Part shown: piece by piece, positions 34,638-43,371 of the stretch
Position numbering within the stretch: position 1 is the stretch's first letter
Layout of the letters: the number at the start of each line of letters is the position of its first letter
Assembly (NCBI GenBank): GCA_001567085.1
Contig: LMZS01000150.1
Coordinates: 1-52,903, forward strand
Source of the DNA: Chloroflexi bacterium OLB15
GTDB lineage: Bacteria > Chloroflexota > Anaerolineae > Aggregatilineales > Phototrophicaceae
Reading direction: 5' to 3'
Length of the DNA: 52,903 bases
Program-made: the position numbers and the translations under genes
The notes under the pieces: generated by a model
What the model was told of the DNA's origin: nothing
Seen by the model: only the letters and a program-made list of their open reading frames with translations
Database searches by the model: none

Positions 34638-35981
34638 ATGAACTCTATGCGCTTGAAAATTCCATTCCTTTTAACGGGTCTTGTCGTGCTGGCTGCTGCT
34701 TGCTCTGGCGCAGCCGATCCTACGAACACCCCTGCTCCAGCAGCGCAACCTACTGAAGCAGCATCCGCGCCTTCAGCTACCCCGCTGCCGCCCACCGCCA
34801 TTGATTTTGAAGGGCTGCACGAGTCCATAACCGGCGCGGGGCTGCCCCGTCTGGGCTACGACAATGCTCCGGTGACCGTAGCGCTATATCTGGCATTGGA
34901 TGACCTCGCATCGGCGCAGTTTGCGGCTTCATCACTGCCTGCGCTGGTAGATCGCGCGCGCGGTGCAGAGGTGCTGATTACCACCCTGCCGCTGCTGCGG
35001 AACAGCGGTTCTACCGATGCACGCGGGGCAGCGCGAGCGGCGCTGTGCGCGGCAGAGCAAAACGCCTTCTATCCGTATTTCGCCCAGTTGATGGCGTGGT
35101 ACATGGAATATGGAGACGCAGCCTACCCCGGTTCACGGTTGGTGGACGGTATTGGCGTGCTGGGGATTGACCAGAACGCGTGGAATCAATGCATGACTTC
35201 AGGCCGCCCCGATCTGGCGCTGGATGAAGCCGCGCGGCTGCACGCTGCCCTTCCCTATGAAGGCGAAATCCCTCTCGTAACCATAGACAGCCAGCGGTCA
35301 TTATTAGACCCTGAGTCGCTGAATTTCACGATTGACCGCGCGGTAGCAGCGTTTAACGAAGATTTGAATCGTGCGCTGTCCGAAGCTACACCTGAAGTGA
35401 CGGAAGTCGTCATCAACATTGATCCACTAACCGGAGAAGGCGCCTCGCCGCCATTTGACATCACTTTGCCAGAAGGCTGGCGGGTAGCCTACGATACGCT
35501 GCTGGTTAGCGATCTGGATGCCACGCGCACGATTCCGGTTGCCCTGTATACGGGGCCGATTACTGGCGGCACGGGCACGATTGTGCTGCTGTGGGCTTTT
35601 CCGAATGTGGTGGCAACCACCGGCGCGGCCACGCTAACCACCGATCTATGGCTGGATGGGCTGCGCCTGCTGCGTCTGGCAGTGATTGAAGAAGGGTGCA
35701 ATATTGGCACTGATTTGCGCCGCGATTACGGCATCGGCGGATTAGCGGCAGTAGGCACCTCATTTGCAGCCGTAGACTGCCCACAAACTCCGGATACGCG
35801 GGGCTGGTTTGCGGGGCTAAACCAGTTTGGGCTGAATTATGCCTTCTTCATGTACGCCGACCCGATTGAAGCAATGGATACAGGCGAAGGCGAATTACAA
35901 GCGATACTGGACAGCATCCGTTTCCAGAACATTCCGATGGCCAGTCCAACGCCTGAGGCCACAGTTGAGGCGAGTTCATGA
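34638..35981 (+). CDS. lipoprotein with a DsbA/thioredoxin-like domain lacking CxxC
   Basis: The 447-residue product has a lipoprotein signal (lipobox AAAC) followed by a Thr/Ala/Pro linker. Residues 60-240 resemble the thioredoxin_4 (DsbA-like) fold, with the NAPVTVALYLALDD strand and a RAALCAAEQNAFYPYF helix. The CxxC that should follow LDD is absent (ASAQFAA), so it is not a redox enzyme by this route. A C-terminal half of about 170 residues is unassigned. ATG 34638 is likely; 34647 is an alternative, since neither has a clear ribosome site. The stop overlaps the CrtI-like start as ATGA. Confidence 0.72.
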   Translation: MNSMRLKIPFLLTGLVVLAAACSGAADPTNTPAPAAQPTEAASAPSATPLPPTAIDFEGLHESITGAGLPRLGYDNAPVTVALYLALDDLASAQFAASSLPALVDRARGAEVLITTLPLLRNSGSTDARGAARAALCAAEQNAFYPYFAQLMAWYMEYGDAAYPGSRLVDGIGVLGIDQNAWNQCMTSGRPDLALDEAARLHAALPYEGEIPLVTIDSQRSLLDPESLNFTIDRAVAAFNEDLNRALSEATPEVTEVVINIDPLTGEGASPPFDITLPEGWRVAYDTLLVSDLDATRTIPVALYTGPITGGTGTIVLLWAFPNVVATTGAATLTTDLWLDGLRLLRLAVIEEGCNIGTDLRRDYGIGGLAAVGTSFAAVDCPQTPDTRGWFAGLNQFGLNYAFFMYADPIEAMDTGEGELQAILDSIRFQNIPMASPTPEATVEASS

Positions 35982-37462
35982 CCCGAACTTTCATCATCAT
36001 CGGGGGTGGCATTGGCGGCCTGAGCGCCGCTATCCGTCTGGCAGCGCAGGGGCATCAGGTCACAATTATCGAGCAAAACGAAGCCGTCGGCGGCAAGATG
36101 AGCGAAATCAGCGCCGGCGGCTTTCGCTGGGATACCGGCCCATCAGTGATCACCATGCGTCCGGTATTTGATGAGCTGTTTCAATGCGCGGGAAAAGAAC
36201 TACGTGACTACTTAACTTTACTGCCCGTTGATCCGCTCACCCGCTATTTTTGGGACGACGGCGCCCAGCTAGATGCTTCACGTATGCCCCACATCATGCT
36301 GCAACGGCTGCGTGAATTTGCCGGTGACGAAGATGCTCAAGGCTATATGCGCTATTTGCAATATGCCAAACGCATCCACGACATCACGGGATCCGTTTTC
36401 ATCTACAACGATCCGCCAACGGTGTGGCGGGTGGCGCGTACACCGCTCAAAGATATTCCAGCCGTTGACCCGCTGCGCACGATGTCTGAGGCGATAGAAA
36501 GCTTCGTGATTTCGCCAAAGCTGCGGCAAATGCTTGAACGCTTTGCCACCTATGTGGGCGCAAGTCCGTTTTCAGCACCCGCCACGCTGAACGTAATCGC
36601 CCATGTCGAACTTTCGGGCGGCGTGTGGTATCCGCAAGGCGGCACCTATTCAATTGCGCGGGCGCTAGAAAAGCTGGCGCGAGAACTTGGCATCAAAATT
36701 ATCACCGGATGCCACGCCGATGAAATTACAGTTGAGAGCCATAAAGTAACCGGCGTTCGCGCTGGCGGCATGTTCTTCCCTGCCGATGCGGTGATCGCCA
36801 ATGTGGATGTAGCGACAGTATATGAACGCCTGCTGCCGCAAAGCGCCTTCAACCCGCGCCGATTAGGCCGCCTGGCAGATGCCGAACTTTCATCTTCAGG
36901 GTTTGTGCTGCTGCTTGGCGTGGAAGGCACGCACGACCAGCTTACTCACCATAACATTCTGTTCAGCGCCGACTATCCGCGCGAATTTGCCGATATTTTC
37001 GAGCGCGGCATCCCGCCGGATGACCCTACAATTTATATTGCGATCACCTCAAAAACGGATACCAGCCACGCGCCAGAAGGCTGTGAAAACTGGTTTGTGA
37101 TGGTCAATGCGCCAGCAGCCAACGATAGATTTGACTGGGGTTTGCAGGGGGATGCTTATCGCAGCCATATTTTAGAGATGTTGGCGCGGCGCGGGCTGGA
37201 TATTCGCAGCAAGATCAAAGTTGAAAAGCAGCTAACGCCGCTGGATTTTGAGGCCAGAACCGGGGCGAGACATGGGGCAATTTACGGGCTGTCCTCTAAC
37301 AATCGCCTCAATGCCCTGCGCCGCCCCCACAACCGCGCGCCGGATATTCGAGGGCTGTACTTTGCTGGCGGAACGACCCACCCCGGCGGCGGCGTGCCAA
37401 TGGTGATACTTTCGGGCAAAGTGGCCGCTAAGCTGGCGCTTGAGGGACTGGAAGATGGCTAA
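35978..37462 (+). CDS. CrtI-family phytoene desaturase-like FAD oxidoreductase
   Basis: This 494-residue enzyme has a dinucleotide-binding GGGIGGLSAA (9-18), EQNEAVGGKMSEISAGGFRWDTGPSV at the FAD region, and the C-terminal carotenoid-desaturase segment FAGGTTHPGGGVPMVILSGK. Such proteins desaturate phytoene, other carotenoid intermediates or squalene-like chains. No phytoene synthase is in the window, so the substrate is inferred. Translation is coupled by ATGA to the DsbA-like lipoprotein, an odd partnership. Confidence 0.88.
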   Translation: MTRTFIIIGGGIGGLSAAIRLAAQGHQVTIIEQNEAVGGKMSEISAGGFRWDTGPSVITMRPVFDELFQCAGKELRDYLTLLPVDPLTRYFWDDGAQLDASRMPHIMLQRLREFAGDEDAQGYMRYLQYAKRIHDITGSVFIYNDPPTVWRVARTPLKDIPAVDPLRTMSEAIESFVISPKLRQMLERFATYVGASPFSAPATLNVIAHVELSGGVWYPQGGTYSIARALEKLARELGIKIITGCHADEITVESHKVTGVRAGGMFFPADAVIANVDVATVYERLLPQSAFNPRRLGRLADAELSSSGFVLLLGVEGTHDQLTHHNILFSADYPREFADIFERGIPPDDPTIYIAITSKTDTSHAPEGCENWFVMVNAPAANDRFDWGLQGDAYRSHILEMLARRGLDIRSKIKVEKQLTPLDFEARTGARHGAIYGLSSNNRLNALRRPHNRAPDIRGLYFAGGTTHPGGGVPMVILSGKVAAKLALEGLEDG

Positions 37463-37563
37463 TGAACAAGCCGCCAACACTTGCCAGCAGAACCAGCATA
37501 AACCCGTCTGTGATCACGAATCGCGGCAAATTTGAAGGCAGAAACTGCCGCGTAAACATCTTG

Positions 37564-37674
37564 CCCAACAAGCGCGATCAATGCGCCTTCAGGAAGCTGA
37601 AAAGACAAATCAGATAGTACAGGATTCGCCCCGTACTGGTAACTCAGGTTGTTTACGATGAGCGTGGTGTTTAT
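37564..37674 (-). pseudogene. remnant of an ABC transporter ATP-binding protein N terminus
   Basis: In the gap 37463-37708 the minus strand encodes, in a frame open from 37698 to 37459, a segment beginning INTTLIVNNLSYQYGAN and continuing PVLSDLSFQLPEGALIALVG. This is the canonical first 35 residues of an ABC ATPase. It breaks off exactly before the expected Walker A (PNGAGKST). The residue where Met would start is ATA. It is therefore a truncated relic, not a gene. Confidence 0.55.
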
Positions 37675-37708
37675 TCGCAGGTATTCATCACGATAACGCT
37701 AAAAGTTT

Positions 37709-39928
37709 TTATTCTGCGCTAAGCAGTAGTTCAAACGCGGCGGGCTGTGTAGTATCAGTATTCAATGCTGATACCACCAGCACCAGCGTTTCATTGGCAC
37801 CCAATGCCGCCCGAAAATTGGCCGTCACATCGCCATCTGACAAAATCCGTTCAACGCGCGGCGGATGATCGCTCAAATCGCCGGTATGCACAGCGGTCAG
37901 CAGCCATTCAGCAGGCACCCGTTCTGAAACAGATGACCAGCCCGCCAGCGTCCAATCATCGGGAGAAGCGCCGTCATCATGCCAGTTAATGGCCTCAATC
38001 GCCAGATTATCCAGCGCATAAGTCGCCTCTTCATAGCCGGGTAAAGTGACGATTTCAAAACGCAGCAATATTTCTTGTCCGGCATAGGGCGTTAAATCCA
38101 CCGTTTGCGCCATCCACTCGCTTTCAGGAATCACCATGCGGGTAGGATGCGCGCCGAGCAGAACGGGAATTGCAAGCCGGCGGCTTCCACGCTGCACATT
38201 GAACACTATCGTATGGCCGGGGGCATAATCTGCCAGCACATCCAGAATATCGGGCGCAGTTTGCCATAACTCTCCGTTTACGCCGACCAACACGTCGCCA
38301 ATTTGGATGCCTGCTTGCTGCGCCGGCCCACCGGGGGAAAGATCGCCAATGGTTACCCCATCACCGCCAAGCACGATACCAATAATCGGGAATGGGCGCG
38401 GGGCATCAGGCTGCTGATGCCGGTGAAACCGGGGCCATATGCCGCGCCATGCGGGTTGCTATATGTTCCGTCTGCTGTCGGAAGCGCTTCCCACGTTTCG
38501 CCGCCATCCGTAGAAACCGACACATAACCGTAGTTCCAGCCATCGGCAAGCGTGTACAGCGCGTCAAAGGTCAATTCCGCAGCATCAACGCTGGTCAGGT
38601 CAACGCTGCGCGTCATCATCGAATCGGTATCTGGCAGTTGGTTCGCTAAATAAAAGTTGTTGCCTTCTTCTCTGCTGAAATCAGGTAAACGATTGATGGC
38701 CTGCGCGCCAGTAAACTGCACCTCAATGGTTTGCGGTTCAGGGGCGGTATAAAAGTAATACCCCACCCCGTATGGCGCTATCGCGGTCTTGATTGAATCA
38801 TCCAGCGCGATCTCGGTGGCGGCGGCAATTTCGCCTTGATCCAGCGCGGCGTTGGCATAAGCAAAACGCCCATCGCCAAACAGCGCATTCAGGATATTGG
38901 CGGAAGCAAAGTCTGCAAAAATATCGCGGTCTGTCGGCAGCGCGCCGATAACAGGATCGATCACGCCTGCATCAGCAATGGCGCTATCTAAGGCGGCAGC
39001 CCCTTCATCGGCATGGGCGAACAGCCCACGCACGATATTTTCGCCAAAACGCTGGCGCAGATAGGTTAGAAACAACTGCTGCCCGCCATTGATCTGTGAC
39101 GCATCCGAAAATATTGGCACATGCGTAATCGAAGTTAATGGCGCATCCAGATAGCTATCTACCTGCCCCGGCGAAACCCCGCTGCCGCTTAGCCGCTGCC
39201 GCAGATCAGCAATCAGCATATTCTGTAACCACGGCGATTGATGCGGGCTAACATTTGCCAGAATCATCTGCACGAAAGTGGTGGCGATGCTGCTGAGATA
39301 GATGGAATCGTCAAAAGTGGCCTGCGAGTACGGCGTGGTATTCACATAGATCACGTCACGGGCGTTGGCAAACCCTCCCGCAACTAACGCCGCTGGCAGT
39401 CCATCCATCGGGTTAAAAATAGCATCGCGCTGGTCTGCCAGATCGCGCATATACAGCACATGAATGAAATTATCACCGTCTATATCTGGGATTGGCATCA
39501 AATCTGAGGGATCAACGACGACAGAGCCATCGGGCATTTGCAGCCCGCCGGTATAGTTTGCGCGTAACGCCACCTGCGCGAAGATTGCCGCTAACGCGCG
39601 CGCCGCATCCTGCGCTTCCGCCTCATCGTACTCTAAACCGCTTCCACCCACACCAGCGCGCCGGGCAGTTCTGGCGAAACCCGCGCGCCCGATGCCAGCA
39701 CAGCGCTCACCTGCTGCGGCAGCGTTTCGCCATGCTTAGCCGTCCAGAACTGGCTGGTAGTCACGCCAGGCTCATACGGATCGGGCAGCGTAAGCACCGG
39801 CTCTGGCACAGTGACATTCAAATATCGAGAGCTAGAGATGCCGGATTGCGTTGGGGGGCATCCTGCGCCGATACAGGAAGAGTAACAAAGACCAGAAAAA
39901 GCAGAGTGGAAAGCAAGCGCAGTTTCAT
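37709..39928 (-). CDS. secreted immune-inhibitor-A/hyicolysin-like peptidase homologue with PDZ domain, broken by three frameshifts and lacking HExxH
   Basis: Four frames join into one gene. A signal peptide from ATG 39928 (MKLRLLSTLLFLVFVTLPVSA) shifts at the C6 run near 39853-39858. The next frame stops at 39633, with a short T run at 39635-39637. The third stops at 38353, with a C4 run at 38400-38403. The last ends at 37709. The product has a peptidase-like region, a beta-sandwich as in M6 peptidases (VDAAELTFDALY, VSVSTDGGETWEAL), a PDZ domain (DGVTIGDLSPGGPAQQAG) and another M6-like sandwich. At the expected zinc site SSIATTFVQMI replaces LAHEFQHMI, so the catalytic residues are gone. 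Confidence 0.65.
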
Positions 39929-40074
39929 AAAGCAGTCGGGTAGCTTGTATGGGATGATCTGGCGTTAGCGTACCACAGGCCACACATTAAAGGTAATTGG
40001 AAGAAAATGAGGATATACTAAGCTGGAAGAACATCGGATATAGCCTACGCCAGCAGCAAAGGCAGCAAACCTGC

Positions 40075-42786
40075 ATGGATGTTGGAATCGAATTTAGTCA
40101 TTACCGTGTGATCGAGCATATCGGTCGTGGCGGCATGGCTGACGTGTGGTCTGCGCGCGACCAGCGGCTTGCCCGAACGGTAGCGGTGAAAACGATTGCC
40201 CGCAATCTTTCGCAGGATATGGATCCGGTGAAGCTGTTTGAGCGCGAAGCCCAAACCATCGCCGCGCTTGAGCATCCCCACATTTTACCCATCTACGAAT
40301 TTGGCGATTACAGCGGCCAGCTTTTCATCGTAATGCGCTACGTCTCTGGCGGTTCGCTAGAAGATGTGATCGAAAAAGGCCCGCTTTCCATAGACGAAAT
40401 GATGCGCGTGGCGCGGGCGGTTGGGCAGGCGCTGGACTATGCCCATAACAGCAAAGTCATCCATCTTGACCTGAAGCCTTCAAACATTCTGCTGGACAGC
40501 TATCAAAGCCCGTATCTTGCCGATTTCGGGCTGGCGACCATGCTTGATCCTGAAGGTCGCGCCAAGAACCCCGGCAGCGGTACCCTCTTATACATGGCTC
40601 CCGAACAGCTTACGGCAGATCATCTGGATCACCGCGCCGACATCTACAGCTTCGCTATCATGATTTATCACATGCTCACCGGGCAGCTACCGTTTGACGC
40701 GGCGGTTCCGCTGGCGATCAAGCAGTTACAAAGCGGCGGTCAGATGCCAGATGTCACCGCGCTGCGGCCAGGGCTGCCACCAGGCTTGAATATCGTGCTG
40801 CAGCAGGCCACCGAAGTGGACATCGAGAAACGTGCTGAATCCATGCGCGAAGTGCTTTCGGCATTGGAGCAGGTATTGGGCAGCGCACGTATGCCGCTCA
40901 GTTTCGATACCGCGCGCGCGCCCACAGGCACAACGGGTGAAACGCGCGGTTATTCCACGCTGCCGCTGGAAGCCCTGATTTCCGGGCCATTGGACGGCCT
41001 GATCTCAAAACCAGTTGATAAAAGCGGCGGCACAGTCCCAACACCCGCAACTGAAGCACTAGACGATCTGGTCAGCGGCCCGATAGATCGCCTGATCTCG
41101 AAAACTGGTGAAATTGACGCCAGCGCAATGGACGCGCTAATTTCTGGCCCGATTGACGGGTTGATTTCCAAGCCCGGCAAAGCTACCAGGCCGGTCGAGA
41201 TTGACGATTTAATCACCGGGCCGGTTGACAATCTGGTTTCACGCACTGAAGAAATTCAGAAAGTGGCAACGCCAGACACACGAAATCTTGATGACTTGAT
41301 CAGCGGGCCGCTGGATCGTCTGGTTTCCAAAACTGGCGTGCGGCCTGAAGCCAGCGCCGAAGCAATCCCATTGATTTCGCTCACGCCGGAAGCGATGGCA
41401 CGGCAAGAAGCGGAAGATATCTACAACCGCGCACGCCGCGCTTACCAGCGTGGGCAGGGGCGATTCCTGTTAGGCGTCACCGACTACATTCTGATCGCTG
41501 ATTACTACATGAAAGCCACCGAAAACGGGCTGGAACTGGATGAAAACGGGCGGCAAATGCTGCTGCGCGGGGCGCTGGAATATGATTACGCGATTACGTA
41601 CTGGTGGGCGCAGGTTGATAACGACAGCCGCCGGTGGACAGCGCTGCACGCGCTGCGCAGCGAAAATGCGCCAGCAAGAACCCGCGCGCTGGAATATCTC
41701 GCGCAGATCAGCGATGCCGAGCCGCCGCAAATCCCGCGTCTTGTGGCGCAAGCCTTACAGGTTGAATCCAATTCAGCGGCAGAGCTTGCGGCGATCAACG
41801 TGCTGGCTTCGCGCTCTCCGCTGCCATCGCGAAACGCGCCAATATGGGAAAAGCTGGGGTTATGGTCGTCCAGCGACTGGCGGCCTGCCGCCTACTCCCC
41901 AGATATTGATGCGCTGCTGGCACAAAAGGCGCTGGATGATACAGACCCGCGCGTTTCAGAACTGGCAGCCCGCACGATAGGGCGTTTGCGCTCAGAGGCT
42001 GCCGTTCAGGTGATTGCCCAGCGGCGCAGCACGGGCGCGCGTGGCGCGCTTCGGGCGCTGGCACTGGCACGCGACGAGGCTAACAGCCTGCCAGCATCAT
42101 CTGGCGCTGGCACTCGCATCTACGCATGGCTTGCTAACACATGGCGGCGGCTGACTGATAATCCCTTACATACCGTATGGCGCTTTGTAGCAACCGTTGT
42201 CTTTAGCGTGCTGGCGATGGGCTTATACGTCTACCTTTCGCTCTCTGCCGGGGTGGGCGCGCAAATCCTGCTCAGCGAAATCTGGGGGCGCACAGTTTCC
42301 ATCGGCCTCACTTTCGGCATCTTCTTGGGTCTGGCTGTGGTTGTTGGTGACGAGCTTCCACAACGGCTGCGCGGCTTCTGGAAGTGGTGGGCGCGGTCAT
42401 TATGGGCAGGCGCGTTTGGTTTCCTGCTGGGGGCGCTTACATGGGGTGTATATAACTACCTGATCTTGAACGATCCTAATATACCCTGGAACGTCATCAC
42501 CTATGCGGGCATCGGCTTCGCGGCAGCTTTTGTGCTGATGAATATCCTGCGGTTTCCAGGCATCATATCGTTGATCGTTACCGCGCTGGGGCTTTATCTG
42601 CCGCTTTATTACGTGTGGAATGGCTACTTCAACACGGGCGATTTCACGGCTTCAATCATTTACTTCTATGAATTTGGGCAGGTTTTCACCTGGCTGATCC
42701 CGATGGTGCTGGTGATGGCGTTGGGCGTAAATCTACAGGCGCTGATCGCGGATGCGCGCTGGCTGATCCGGCGTTTACGGAAATGA
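40075..42786 (+). CDS. Ser/Thr protein kinase with five short repeats and a C-terminal membrane domain
   Basis: The product has 903 residues. The Hanks kinase (10-275) has glycine loop IGRGGMADVW, Lys39, HLDLKPSN (Leu replaces Arg of HRD), ADFG and APE, so it is probably active but of the non-RD type. Residues 300-421 hold five copies of an LISGPxDxLISK unit separated by 12-20 residues. A helical, HEAT-like region follows, and several membrane helices (700-895) close the protein. This reverses the usual kinase-TM-sensor order. A TTG at 39997 extends the frame, but ATG 40075 begins just before the kinase fold. Confidence 0.85.
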   Translation: MDVGIEFSHYRVIEHIGRGGMADVWSARDQRLARTVAVKTIARNLSQDMDPVKLFEREAQTIAALEHPHILPIYEFGDYSGQLFIVMRYVSGGSLEDVIEKGPLSIDEMMRVARAVGQALDYAHNSKVIHLDLKPSNILLDSYQSPYLADFGLATMLDPEGRAKNPGSGTLLYMAPEQLTADHLDHRADIYSFAIMIYHMLTGQLPFDAAVPLAIKQLQSGGQMPDVTALRPGLPPGLNIVLQQATEVDIEKRAESMREVLSALEQVLGSARMPLSFDTARAPTGTTGETRGYSTLPLEALISGPLDGLISKPVDKSGGTVPTPATEALDDLVSGPIDRLISKTGEIDASAMDALISGPIDGLISKPGKATRPVEIDDLITGPVDNLVSRTEEIQKVATPDTRNLDDLISGPLDRLVSKTGVRPEASAEAIPLISLTPEAMARQEAEDIYNRARRAYQRGQGRFLLGVTDYILIADYYMKATENGLELDENGRQMLLRGALEYDYAITYWWAQVDNDSRRWTALHALRSENAPARTRALEYLAQISDAEPPQIPRLVAQALQVESNSAAELAAINVLASRSPLPSRNAPIWEKLGLWSSSDWRPAAYSPDIDALLAQKALDDTDPRVSELAARTIGRLRSEAAVQVIAQRRSTGARGALRALALARDEANSLPASSGAGTRIYAWLANTWRRLTDNPLHTVWRFVATVVFSVLAMGLYVYLSLSAGVGAQILLSEIWGRTVSIGLTFGIFLGLAVVVGDELPQRLRGFWKWWARSLWAGAFGFLLGALTWGVYNYLILNDPNIPWNVITYAGIGFAAAFVLMNILRFPGIISLIVTALGLYLPLYYVWNGYFNTGDFTASIIYFYEFGQVFTWLIPMVLVMALGVNLQALIADARWLIRRLRK
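40975..41335 (+). repeat. five degenerate in-gene repeats (LISGPxDxLISK)
   Basis: The encoded units are LISGPLDGLISKP, LVSGPIDRLISKT, LISGPIDGLISKP, LITGPVDNLVSRT and LISGPLDRLVSKT. The spacers contain Thr or Ser and acidic residues. Confidence 0.85.
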
Positions 42787-42789
42787 AAA

Positions 42790-42811
42790 AGGACGACTTG
42801 CGTGTCGTCCT
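42790..42811 (-). terminator. terminator of the MarR gene, between convergent genes
   Basis: AGGACGAC (42790-42797) pairs with GTCGTCCT (42804-42811). On the minus strand TTTTTC follows; on the plus strand there is no T-tract, so it chiefly serves the leftward gene. Confidence 0.75.
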
Positions 42812-42873
42812 CAACTCCAGTTCGATTTATCTACAGCCAGTTATTCATTCACAGCCCGGCGCACAATAAAATC

Positions 42874-43341
42874 TCAGGTGCTAACTGCCGCCAGCAGCAA
42901 GGTCATATAATGCTGCAATTCCTCTAACAGGCGGCGACGCTCGTCAGTTGGAAGCAGCGCCAGCGCATCCCGCAGTTGACCTAGCAGACTGGTCTGAACA
43001 GCTAAAAATCGCTCACTCCCCTCCTCAGTGAGCATGACCACGACCGCGCGCCGATCAAGCATATCCGTTTCACGGCGTACCAGCGGCGGATCAAGGGCTT
43101 CCATGCGCTGCACTAAACCCGTCATCGTGGGGTTGGTCAATCCGTGACGGCGGGCGATTTCGCCAATACCCATTCGCCCGCCCTGCTCTACCAGCGTTTT
43201 CAATACATAAAACTGTGGCGCGGTAAGGCCGTGTGTGGTGAGATGCTCTGCCAGTCGCTTCTCTCCTTCAAGCACCACCGAGAAAAGCATGGCAAATAAA
43301 GCTGCCGAATCTTGCTCCAAATCTGCATCTGCATTCACCAC
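42874..43341 (-). CDS. MarR-family transcriptional regulator
   Basis: The 155-residue product has the winged helix of MarR: LTAPQFYVLKTL, the IGEIARRHGLTNPTMTGLVQRMEA recognition region, and a wing ending RRETDMLDRRAVVVMLTEEG. Such dimers usually repress adjacent genes and respond to small molecules. It starts at a GTG preceded by AGGTGAG. The gene for a PPC protein lies upstream on the same strand; no obvious transporter target is adjacent. Confidence 0.93.
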   Translation of the reverse strand: MVNADADLEQDSAALFAMLFSVVLEGEKRLAEHLTTHGLTAPQFYVLKTLVEQGGRMGIGEIARRHGLTNPTMTGLVQRMEALDPPLVRRETDMLDRRAVVVMLTEEGSERFLAVQTSLLGQLRDALALLPTDERRRLLEELQHYMTLLLAAVST

Positions 43342-43371
43342 ACACTCACCTATGTTCTCGCGGGTAGATTG

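Noticed and set aside
39997..40074. TTG start extending the second kinase by 26 residues
   Set aside because: The added residues have no domain character, and ATG 40075 directly precedes the kinase fold.
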